The notes beneath the pieces are model-generated. The model had not been told where the DNA came from. It was given only the letters and a program-made list of their open reading frames with translations, and did not search any database. The translations under genes and the position numbers were made by a program. From Prochilodus magdalenae (taxonomy: Eukaryota; Chordata; Actinopteri; Characiformes; Prochilodontidae): a DNA stretch of 64,000 nt. Location of the stretch: NCBI GenBank assembly GCA_024036415.1, contig JAMWET010000949.1:633501-697500 (forward strand), given 5' to 3'. Of the stretch, positions 49,770 to 60,200 are shown in pieces (the first letter of the stretch is position 1; each line of letters starts with the position of its first letter).

Positions 49770-52700
49770 ATGAAGATTGCCGTTCTTGGTGCCACAGGGC
49801 AAACAGGGCAGCAGCTAGTAGACCAAGCTCTACAGCAGGGGCACATTGTCACAGCCATCGTGAGGAATCCTGGAAAACTGACTATAACCCATGACAACCT
49901 AAAGGTAATTCATGATTGATTTTGACCAAATACTCGAGCTTAAAACAACACATGATGTGACACAGAATACATGTAGTCAAGGCAATGATGTAACAACTTT
50001 AAATATCTGTGTCAAATATTTCTTACTATGCTCATCATCAAAAAAGTAGTTGCACCCCAAAGGAAGGGTTGGATTGCAGTGCTGTTGGGAAGGAAGATAA
50101 GTTTTACCAGGAACAATAAATGATGATTAATTTAGACTGATATGGACAATATTTATTGAACTACACATACAGAAGTAGTATTACTCAATATTGGGTCAGG
50201 CTGCCAGAATTAGAATTATAGAGTTATTGAGGGTCCTAATGGTGTCCTGAGATGATCCATATATGTATGGATCTATGTTATACTTGTTATCGCACGAATA
50301 TTATATAATCATGTGATACATGACAGCAAACCGTTTATCCTGGTGCTGACCACGGTGCCTTCAAACACGGATTCGTTGGTCACCACTATGAAAAAAGCGT
50401 GACTAGTCACTGAAGATGATCTGCTGCCATTTTGAGTCACTCCATGACAGTTTGGCACAACACCATTGCAGTCTTTGGTGATGCTGACGTGGTGTTAAGA
50501 ACAGACATAGTAGCGGTCTGCATTCATGTAGTCCTGTGTGGTGCCGTCTGCCAGTGGTGGCATCGCTGCATGGCATCACGGCATGTCTGCAATCGTGGCT
50601 GTTGGGTCATTCAGATACAGCGATAAGGCCCGTCCTGGCTGACATCACGTGTGGCAGAGTGTGAAACTCAAACCTACCCACGAAGTTTCATTCCTTCTTG
50701 GTTACGGATGATTCCAGTTGACTTTTTGTGCAAGTATTCCTTTGACGATGAGTGTAAATGAAAAAATTTAAAACTGGATGGTTGATTCTTGACTCTAAAA
50801 CACTTTATGAGATCTAGGTGGTTGGTGTAGCACAGCGGATAACACCACTACCCACCAGAGAGCCGGCACCACATGTGGGAGACTGGGGTTCAAATACTGG
50901 TATGGGTGACTATGCTGTGCTACACTAATAAGGGTCCTTGGGCAAGGCTCCTAACACTACGTTGGCCTACCTGTAATACAGTTAACCCTGTAAGTCGCTC
51001 TGGACAAGAGTGTCAAATAAATGTAGGCTCTTGAGCTTCGTAATCTTACATCCATAATCGTAGAGCTCTGTTTTATCCTGCACTTAATCACAGTCACTGA
51101 AGTAGCTTCCCATCACTTGTGAAATATCACTGAAGTTCTGTCTTTTCCGTTTCAGAGCACACAGAGAAACTTGTTTCTTCATTTGTGAAAAGCAGAGTTG
51201 ATCACTGTAATGCTCTTCTTACTCGTGTGCTTAAGAAAACGACCCATCCCCTAGAGCTCTTATCAAACACAGCAGCACTGATTCTAACAAACACAAACGG
51301 GCTCATGTCACCCCTATTTAAAAGAACTGAATTGTTTACCTGTATCTATTAGGACAGACTTCATGTGATAGGATCGAAGTTCTGCTGCTGGTTTTAACTC
51401 TCTAAGTGATCTTAAAGCTCCAGCTTTCCTCACAGAATGTCTGTCTGTCTGTGCTCCATAAACATGATCTTAGATCTGCAGATACAGGGCTTCTGCAAAA
51501 CATGAAGAGGCTGCTTCCTGTTGTTCTGCTTCTTAACTGTCTGTAGAATCAGTGCATACTTTTAGGAAACATTTATAAATGAATCTCCCTAATTTAGTGT
51601 TTAATTAAACCATATATCTCAATGATATATATTTGTTGATCTGTGTCATTGTCTTACATGATTTTACATTAATACGCATAGTTTATTTCACCCATCTGTA
51701 AAGCACTACCACCAGGATTATAAGCCCTCTATAAATAAAGACAGTTCTTCTTCTTTTTAGTAATATATGTAATAAATCAGTACCATAGGTTACCATGTAA
51801 AGCAATTTAGCATGTTGTGTTTTTACAAGCATTGATAGACCCAGTGTCATGTTTTGGAGTGTTAGGAAGTTCAGGCCTAATACAGTGCCAAAATAACCAG
51901 TTTTTATAATACACAATATAGTGAACATACAAAATCTGTTAATCAGATTTCTGGACAAATATGGATACTTAAAATTATATATTTATACAAAGTCTAAGCT
52001 CAACAGAAGTGTTAAAAATACAGCCTTATGCAAATGTTTAGGCCCCTTTAGTCTAATTCCATATTTAGTTGATTTTTAAGTAATTTTAAGTAAACTCATC
52101 TTCTACAGAGAACACACTTCTGCACATCTACATACATAATTACTGTTCATTTTTACAGTAAGGAAAAACAACACAATGTGGCCTGGAATTTCATTAACTT
52201 GTTTTTTCAGTATGTTAACCTCAAATGTATAATAATTGCGCACTACACTGTTGCAGTAAAAGTTTGTTATAATATATGTAACATGTAATTTCTTCACAAT
52301 CTGACATGTATGTAAAACATCACTTGTGAATCAAGCTCTTTACGGTTCTCTGTAGGTAGTGAGGGGTGAGGGTAGCATAACTGGTACATGGAGGTGTCCT
52401 GGTTACTGGTTTTTATTCTAAAGCAGCAGATGTTTTTTTTTACAATACACTGAAATAGACAGTTAGAGATTTTTTTGTCAATCAGGTTTCAGTGTGATGC
52501 TTATTAACCTCCTGAGACCCCAGCGTCCTCACATTACATTCCTGCTTCTCTGTACCATGATACTTTTTAAAACGTTGACCCTTTGGGCTCATATGAGGAC
52601 ATTGTTTTTTGCCAAAACAACTTCCTGTACAAAGGCAACGTTTAGTTTTTATACTTGTTAGGTCCTACTAATCACAAATAGCTAGGAGAAATAATACTGT

Positions 52701-54897
52701 ATATAAAACTGTACACCAAGCAAGTCCGGGTCTCAGGAGGTTAAAGGTTTGTATTCTATTCTTAACAATTAATGTATATTTTTAGCACTTCCTGTTGTTA
52801 GTCTTCAGTGTGGTTAACCACGGGTTACATCAATACAGTGCTATAAATAGGGTTTGAAAAGGTGTTACCACAACAAAGTTACAAGAACCATCATAAACTT
52901 GTCCCAGTGTCTATCAAGAGTCAATTTAGTCCATATGTGAAGTATAAATAATACTCAGTAATAGAAGATCTGAACCTCCCATAACTTCTACTCTCTCTGC
53001 TGCCTTGTCCACTAGATTATTTGGCTTCATGTGAAGATGAAAAGAAATTGTTGTAACTTATTTTCTACATCATATTTGAACTTGACATGTAATTTTAAAC
53101 ATTTGCTCTAACGCTGCTCTGAGTGTAAATAAAGTAAAACCATGATCAGAGTTTCACATCAAAAGTCATGGCAGAAAATGTTCATCCATAACAAATGAAA
53201 ACATAAAAAGTTGAGTTCTACCATATTACCAATCAGCAAGTATGTTCAGCCCTAATACATAACACATTTTGAATATAGTTAAAAGTGGTGGTATGCAGAG
53301 GCTGTTTTGAACTATTTCTGAAAGGTCAGAGGCAAAACCAATGAATATGGAAGAAAACGTTGGTGGGTGTTTGGAAACTCCATCATCATCACAAGAAAGG
53401 CATGAAATTAAATATAGCTCAGTCTAATTCTGTGTAGCCTGACACTATCAGATGATTTGCCGCCTCTTTTCCTTGTAATGCATTGGCCTTTGAAGGTCAT
53501 GCACACAGACCAGCTCTATGTAATTAACATCAAACGGCTCTCTCAAAGCCCAAGCAGATTCAGAGAATGTTCAAGCATATTTTTTTTTTGATCTAGCAAC
53601 GATGAGTCCAGTCAGTATCCTCTTTGCAGAACTCAGCCTGAACCCTCTTCTCTAAACACTTCTTCTATTACACAATAGGTGGTTGAGGGGAATATTTTCT
53701 CGGAAGACAGCCTGAAACCGCACTTTAAAGACCAGGACGCTGTTATGTCATGTCTTGGGTTTCCACCGTCTCTTTTGTCTGGAGTCACTGGCTACACCGA
53801 GTCTGTAACAGCAACGCTCAGCGCTATGCGAGAGGCTCAAGTGAACCGATACATCACTATGACGTCTTGGTACACTGAACGTAGGTATCCTAACCTCTGT
53901 GTTCATAAAGCAGTTTAATAATTAGAATAAGTGTTTATGCATTTAAATGGCTGTATATGGATGTATTATATGCATAATGCATACACACTGAGCACTTCAC
54001 TAGTTGTATCTACACTCACTGTTCAGTCTCAGCTACATATACCATATAGATACACTTTGTAGTTCTACAATTACAGACTGGGGTCCATACTGGGGTCTGT
54101 ATACTTTGTTAGCCCCCTTTTACTGTGTTCTACAATGGTTAGTATTTGGGTGGTGAATCATTCTTAGCACTGTAGTGACCTTGTCGTGGTGGTAGTGTGT
54201 GACGGTGTGTTGCGCTGGTACGAGTGGATCAGACACAGTAGTGAGTGTAGAAAGAAGGAGATGTTACTAATAAAGTTCTCAGTGTTGAGCTGCTTTAAAT
54301 GGATGGATGTATGATTTTTATTTATATTATTATTATTATTGTTATTTTACAGCTAATTCAGGCACCAAATCTTCCTTCTTTATCCGCTACATGCTGCTGC
54401 CAATGATTCGAAGTGTTCTGAGCAACATGTACGAGATGGAGCAGCTTTTGCAGAAAACTGAGGACATCAATTGGACTGTAGTCAGGCCACCTGGACTTCA
54501 GAATATACCTGCAACAGGTAAGTGGAAGAAGATTAACCCCTAGTTTAAGTCAACATGGATCGAAAATCAGAAAGTTGGTTTAGTCCATAATGCTCTGTGA
54601 CATTTTTCCCAAAACTAAATATCACGGTGATAGGTGGGGGTGATAATGATATTAGTTAATTGCTTCTTTGTTATTATTAATATTATTTAATAGCATTATT
54701 GTTGGCCAGAGTACTGCTTCTAAAAATGAAGAATTTTGTACATGCAATAATTCTGTCCAGGGAAAATTCAAGCGCAGTGTGTTGTCCTCATGTCTTTATG
54801 TGGATTTTCTCTGGGTGCTCCAGTTTGCTCCCAGAGTGCAAAGACATGCAGTCAGGTGAACTGGAGGTGCTAATTTGCCCCTAGGGATGTGTGTTTG

Positions 54898-54936
<39 letters not shown>

Positions 54937-55765
54937 ACATCTGCCCTGTGACTGCATGGTGGCTTGTCCAAGGTGTTTCCTACCTTCCCATTGAATGCTG
55001 AGAAAGGCTCCAAGAAGAATAAAGAGGTTTAGAAGGAGAGAGTGAGAGAGAGAGTGAGAGAGAGAGTGAGTGAGAGAGAGAGAGAGAGAGTGAGAGAGAG
55101 AGAGAGAGAGAGAATTTGTTCACTATTTTTAAAAGAGATTCTATGGCAGATGTCAGCTGCTCTTTCAGAGAAATGAAGCTTTGGAGGCTTTCAGTGTTGT
55201 TGTAATTCTAGTAGATTTAAATATCTCAGCACTTGGACTGATGCGTCCTTTTAAAGAAGACACTCAAATTCAAAACTCACATAACGTGTGTCAATGTGAT
55301 CCAGCTAACTGGCGGTTCTGAATAAAAGGATTTCAAGCATCTGACTGAGCTTTGTTTGGACACATAAGTAGCACAAGTGAGATTTAGTGCATTCTGTAGA
55401 GCTGATTTGAGCAATAAGGTTGCTCAAGGTCCATCATGCACCATCATAAAAGCCTGCAAACCAGCTTACTCAGTAATGTCATGTATTAAAAAAGTCTCTG
55501 TAATTCCTTCAATGTTTGGAACCAGCTATTGTCAGCTATGTTTATGAAAGACACTATGTGCTAAACATCGTCTCTTGTTGTTATTCTTGCTGTTCGCTTT
55601 ACAGAAAAGGAGTTCCTGACTGATGAAGGATACTACGTCCCTGATGAGAGTGGTACGCCTGTAGGACAGACGGTGTCCAGAGCAGACGTCGCTCGCTTCA
55701 TGCTCTCTCTGCTCAGCAACAACTCCTGGATAAAGAAAGGGGTGGCCATCATCACCAAACCATAA
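49770..55765 (+). CDS. NAD(P)-binding reductase, BLVRB/flavin-reductase-like (complete)
   Basis: Atypical short-chain dehydrogenase/reductase of the biliverdin reductase B (NADPH flavin reductase) type. Coding exons 49770-49904, 53679-53880, 54353-54517, 55605-55765; 663 nt, 220 residues (human BLVRB 206). The N-terminus MKIAVLGATGQTGQQ has the GxxGxxG dinucleotide motif at residues 7-13, as in BLVRB (GATGQTG). Further family-like blocks: QDAVMSCLG, VNRYITMTSWY, WTVVRPPGL, VSRADVARFML. Similarity to BLVRB is moderate after residue 60, so it may be a paralogous subfamily rather than the BLVRB orthologue; NmrA-like proteins are the alternative. Intron 2 (3.8 kb) is full of repeats. Cytosolic; no signal peptide. 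Confidence 0.87.
50031..50752. mobile_element. 722-bp non-autonomous TIR transposon
   Basis: Left end CTCATCATCAAAAAAGTAG and the inverse of the right end CTCATCGTCAAAGGAATAC; about 25 bp of imperfect TIR, both ending TTGCAC. No intact transposase ORF. A shorter relative is at 27164-27601. In intron 2 of the BLVRB-like gene. Confidence 0.8.
50820..51025 (+). mobile_element. tRNA-derived SINE, family 2
   Basis: Head ggtgtagcacagcggataac, box B GGTTCAAATAC, body and tail tcgctctggacaagagtgtc match 34654-34833. It has extra sequence (ccttgggcaaggct) that the 34654 copy lacks. Confidence 0.85.
51155..51620 (+). pseudogene. 3' relic of a Rex1/CR1-type LINE reverse transcriptase
   Basis: Frame-shifted translation gives SRVDHCNALL..VLKK and LLSNTAALILTNT, the C-terminal block following the reverse transcriptase domain in Rex1/CR1/L2-clade LINEs. 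Stops and frameshifts throughout; the 5' part is absent. Confidence 0.7.
52320..53036 (+). repeat. duplicated segment, copy A (with insertions)
   Basis: Matches 55872-56168 in order and orientation: cacttgtgaatcaagct, cataactggtacat.gagg, ttttttgtcaatcag, tatatttttagcacttcctg, cttcagtgtggtt, gccttgtccact. Copy A differs by the MITE 52508-52740 and by about 180 bp at 52818-52999. It lies in intron 2 of the BLVRB-like gene; copy B is in its 3' UTR region. Confidence 0.85.
52508..52740. mobile_element. 233-bp TTAA-flanked MITE (piggyBac-like)
   Basis: Perfect 13-bp TIR: CCTCCTGAGACCC at 52508-52520 and its inverse at 52728-52740, with TTAA on both sides (52504-52507, 52741-52744). The related sequence at 55872-56122 has a single TTAA (56048-56051) at the equivalent point, i.e. 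the empty site. Confidence 0.88.
54048..54246 (+). repeat. interspersed repeat shared with 22168-22382
   Basis: Same ordered blocks as 22168-22382, extended by a segment ctgtagtgacc.tgtcgtggtggtagtgtgtgacggt. In intron 3 of the BLVRB-like gene. Confidence 0.6.
54790..55035 (+). mobile_element. diverged SINE-type repeat, family 3
   Basis: Contains tggattttctctgggtgctc, aaagacatgcagtcaggtga, aatttgcccctagg, a (TA)n(TG)n tract (54897-54936) and gctccaagaagaataaagagg. Shares its 3' half with 42095-42215 and 59465-59700. Confidence 0.6.
55033..55112 (+). repeat. (GA)n microsatellite
   Basis: GAGA with scattered T interruptions for about 80 bp, directly at the end of the family 3 repeat. Confidence 0.95.
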
Positions 55766-57229
55766 GACATATCCACAGAATATCCAAGTTCAGTTCAGTT
55801 AATCACCAAATGAACCGTTCATATTAATAACAAGATGCCAAAAATAATTTAACCACTGCTTTATGAACACGTCACTTGTGAATCAAGCTTTTTACACTGC
55901 TCTGTCGGTAGTGAGGGTACCATAACTGGTACATAGAGGAGTCTAGGTTACTGGTTTTTATTCCAAAGCAGCAGATTACCTCCTACGATACATTCAAATA
56001 GACAGTTACAGCTTTTTTGTCAATCAGCTTTCACAGTGTAATCCTTATTAAACGTTTGTATTCTATTCTTAATAATAAATGTATATTTTTAGCACTTCCT
56101 GCGTTTAGTCTTCAGTGTGGTTGTTTGTTGCCTTGTCCACTGGATTATTTTGCCTTCATGTAAAGATGAAGAGGCCTTCTGGAACTGTTGTCAGGGTACA
56201 CTGTAAACTGTGCACTGTAATAGCTTGCTCTAGTGAATGATCCCCTTTTTACAGTGCTCATCAGATACAAGTTCTGCCTGTTCTGGAAATCTCTCTGTTG
56301 AAATATGCACTTTGCCCATTTAGTATACATATTTTAGTGGAAATGTTTATTGGATTTGAAACTGGATGTTCATCTTTTGTACGTAAGCAAGTAAAGCAAG
56401 ACGGTTTATTGTTTTACTTCTTTATTGTTGCAGTTGTACATGACACAGAGAGCTGCAGTTATTTTGTCGGTTTCTATCTCAGCACAGGCTTCGCGGAGAG
56501 GTGTTTTCACAGCAAACTACTTTCACAAGGCGTTACCTGTACTTGCCCACATTCTGCTGGTACAAGAATGGCACTAAACAGCTTAATCTGGTTCTTTCCT
56601 TTGTTTATTTCAAGGGTTGATTTTGTTTTCATGCGTTTTGCATAAAATGGTGCTGGTATTTGAACTTTGATGTTAAGCATTCAGTAAGTGTTGTGTAGGG
56701 TATACACAGAATCATATGACACTGTTTACTACCAAAAATAAATCAGTAAACAAATAATATTTGCTACAACATACAATAACTAATACACTATATAACTATA
56801 ACATACAAAATAGTCCAAACAGATATTCTATTTTATATATTAGTACAGACAAGAATTCATAGGAATGTTTCCCTAAACAGGAAAACTCAAATTTGAGTTA
56901 CAATAGAAGTCCATAGGCAAGTGTTTCAGCCACAAGGCAACTGCAGGTTCAGCAGACAGACTAATTTATGTTGGAAAAAATAAAATTGTAGTTATTTTTT
57001 ATCTATAAAAGAGAAAGTGGACTGACCTCAGTCTCTTTTGTGTGTTCATATTCCATTCCTATCATTTGCCTAATAAAGCAGACACGAAACCTGAAGAGAA
57101 ACATGTTCCTCGGGAGAATGAATAATACTGCTCGAAGGGTAGCTTATAAAACCAACCTTTCCAGGCTATTCTCTGTACAGGATCTGGCCTTGTTAAACTG
57201 TACAAGTACGTCCTCTTGTTCTCCTTGGC
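55766..57229. other. shared 3' flank of convergent BLVRB-like and slc13 genes
   Basis: Only 1464 bp separates the two stop codons. Plus-strand AATAAA sites occur at 56074-56079 and 56737-56742, and a minus-strand AATAAA (tttatt at about 56601). The two 3' UTRs may overlap. No coding exons seen. Confidence 0.5.
55872..56168 (+). repeat. duplicated segment, copy B (empty site)
   Basis: Colinear with 52320-53036 but lacking the 233-bp MITE and a further ~180 bp. It lies 107 bp after the stop codon of the BLVRB-like gene, so it probably forms part of its 3' UTR. Confidence 0.85.
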
Positions 57230-60200
57230 TTAAAGGGTAGTTGCTGGAAACATTGAAGGGGTGGGGGTGGGAGTGGTGGTGGTAGTAATATTGACCCATG
57301 AAGGAATCTCATTCAGTTGGAACATGGGAGTGCCCCAAGCGTGGACAGCAAGGTTGACACAGAGGATCCCTATCACGTTCATCACAATGCCAGGCTTTAC
57401 CTGTAATGCAGCCACAGAGCAGGAGGGAAGTGCTGGATGACATTTGGTCTATAGGAGTGCAACCTCATTTACAACATGCCATGTAAATAAACAGAATTAA
57501 ATGAAAATCATGAAAACCAGACAACAACAGAAGCCAGCAACATTTCGGAGAAGTTGAGACAGGGCAACAAAAGAGGAGTCAAGTTGTGTAATGCTAAAAA
57601 CAGCTGGTGGACCATCTCATAACTTAGGCTCATTGGCAACGGGTATGTAACTTGCCATATGTATATAAAGATAAGCATTATAGAGCAGTGAAGTCCTTCG
57701 GAAGTAAAGATGGGGAGGGGTCACCACTCTGAAAGTCTGAGCAGTCAAATAATGCAAGCGTTTGTGGATTTAATCAGTAACCTACAGAGAATTCAGAGAA
57801 ATCTCTCTATTCCAGCAACAAGGCTCAAAACCAATATTTGATGGCCGTGATTTTCGAGTCCTCAGGCAACACTGCCCTAAAAACAGACATGCTGCAGTGT
57901 TTCTACTGCATGTGGCCAGGAACACTTTCACATACAACGATCTGTGAGCACAGTTTATCACTGCATCCACAAACGCAATAAAGAAACCAGAAATAAACAG
58001 ATCCAGAAATGCCACCACCCTCTCTGGGCCTGAGCTTATTTAAAATGGTCAGCAGCGCACATTTCAAAAACCTGCATCTGCCATGGTACGGGGGGCATAA
58101 GTGCACATGGCATGCATGACTTGCATGTCTGTGGAGATTTCATTAGGTCCATGCTACATGTATTACAAGAGCATAGCTGTGCACTAAAAGTGTTCAAATG
58201 CTAAACTAGGCGTGGTGCAGACCTGCTACCCACTAAAACATTTTATTCATGAAACAAAAACACAACAAAGGAGGCCCCAAACTGCTGAGCAGCTGAAATC
58301 CAGACGGGCATTTACAGAGTGTTGTTAAAAGAAGAAGTAATGATCACAATGATAAACATGAACCACTCCCAACTTTTTTTAAAAATGTGTTGCTGGAATC
58401 AAAATTGCAGAAGTCTTTCAAAAAACAATAACATTTCTTATTTCAACATCTGTAATGTTGTCTTTGCACAATTTTCAATTAAAAATAGGGTCGTCGTTGC
58501 AGCCTGCATTTATTTACATTTTGTACAGCATCCCAACTTTTTTGGAAATAGGGTTATATACTGGAATTGGTGTTGGCAATGTGGACTTTTATTGGTATCG
58601 ATAGATAACAGAAAAGTCCACTGTAGGTCTTCTGCAGGCTTCAGAATATTTAATTTAATTTATTTAGAAAATAAATAAATAAATAAATGGTCCAATTAAG
58701 AGAAGCTATGTTATGTTTGTAAGACATCCTCAGTATGTGTGAGTGCAAACTTCAAAATCATCTGATATTGTGAGAAACTTGAAAAAAATATATTATATTT
58801 GATCAATACTGCTTGGCATCAAAAGATAATGTTCCTTATAAAGAACAGAGAGCGGCCTCACCATGTCTATGATCTTGAGGTTGGCGTAGGAGTATGCAAT
58901 GGCATTGGGAGGTGTGGCCACTGGGAGCATGAAGGCAAACGAGGCAGAGATGGTGGGCGGGAGCATGACATACAGTGGGTGCAGGTTAACAACTTTGGCC
59001 TGGTGAAGCAACATGAGCAGAAAACATCACATATATTAAAAAGGCCATGCTTCATATTTATTCTTCTATTTCAAAAATACACTTGATAGTGAGAGTGCAG
59101 CTTATCAAGTACCCCTCTATTTTCTTATTTCCAGCTCTGTTTTCACAAGCTGTTGTCTTCATGTCTGTTTTATGTAAATATTATCTGTTCTGCTTCCCCA
59201 TATTAAACATAATTAACAAAAATCCTAAGCTTAAATATATGCAACAATTTGGGATTTGAAACTTCATCCACTCCTTACTGGTGTCTTTGCTGAGGACTCT
59301 GTCATACTGTCATGGAGAGTCATTTGTAAATGTGATGTCATAACCGCAGTAATTTCAGAAGTGCCCGTATGTGGACTGTATTATTCACTAGAAAGTGTAG
59401 GGTTATTTTTTTTTAAACTAACAATCTTTACATTGGACATCATAGACTTAGGGAACATTGGGTAGTGCTGTCACCTCACTGTAAGAAGGGGCTGGGTTTG
59501 ATTTCTGGCTGGTGTAAGGTGAACTGGCTGGTGAACTGCAGATCCTTAATTGCCACTAGATCTGAATGTGTATGTCTCTATGTGTGCCCTGTAAATGACT
59601 GGTGACCTGTCCGGTGTGTTTCTTGCCTTAGATCTATTGAGTGCTGGCATAGGCTCCAGAACGCCCCCCATCCCAGGAGGATAAGTGTCTTAGAAAATGA
59701 ATGAATGAATCCTAGACTTATTTAAAACGGTGAGGAATATCCAGTTTTCCATGATTAAGATGGTAAAAGCCTTCAACAATGCCATATACATGAGCCAAAA
59801 CTTATATGCTATTGTTCTTCTGCATACCACCCACACGGACACTGCAAGGAAAATCTGTGAAATTTAAATGCCAACTTTGAACTCTTAGTCTTGTTCCTCA
59901 AACCATTCCCAAAGAATGTGTGCAGTGTGGCAGAGTGCATCATCCTGCTGATCAAAGCTGTTACCATGAAGAGGTGTTTCTGGTATACACTGATGTTTAG
60001 GTAGTTGGCAAACTGTGCACATAAATGCATGGGGTTTTCCTGCAGAACACTGCCCACAGCTTTACACGTCCTCCGCCAGCTTGTAACTTCTCACAGTGCA
60101 TCCTGGTTTAATCACCCTTCCAGACAAACAGCTCACATACACCAGGCCACCCACATGATGTAAAAGAAAATGGGACTTATCAGATCAGGCAACCTTCTTT

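Noticed and set aside
59809..60057. 82-codon minus-strand ORF in the slc13 intron
   Set aside because: Lies in a degenerate DNA-transposon relic; no intact transposase motif.
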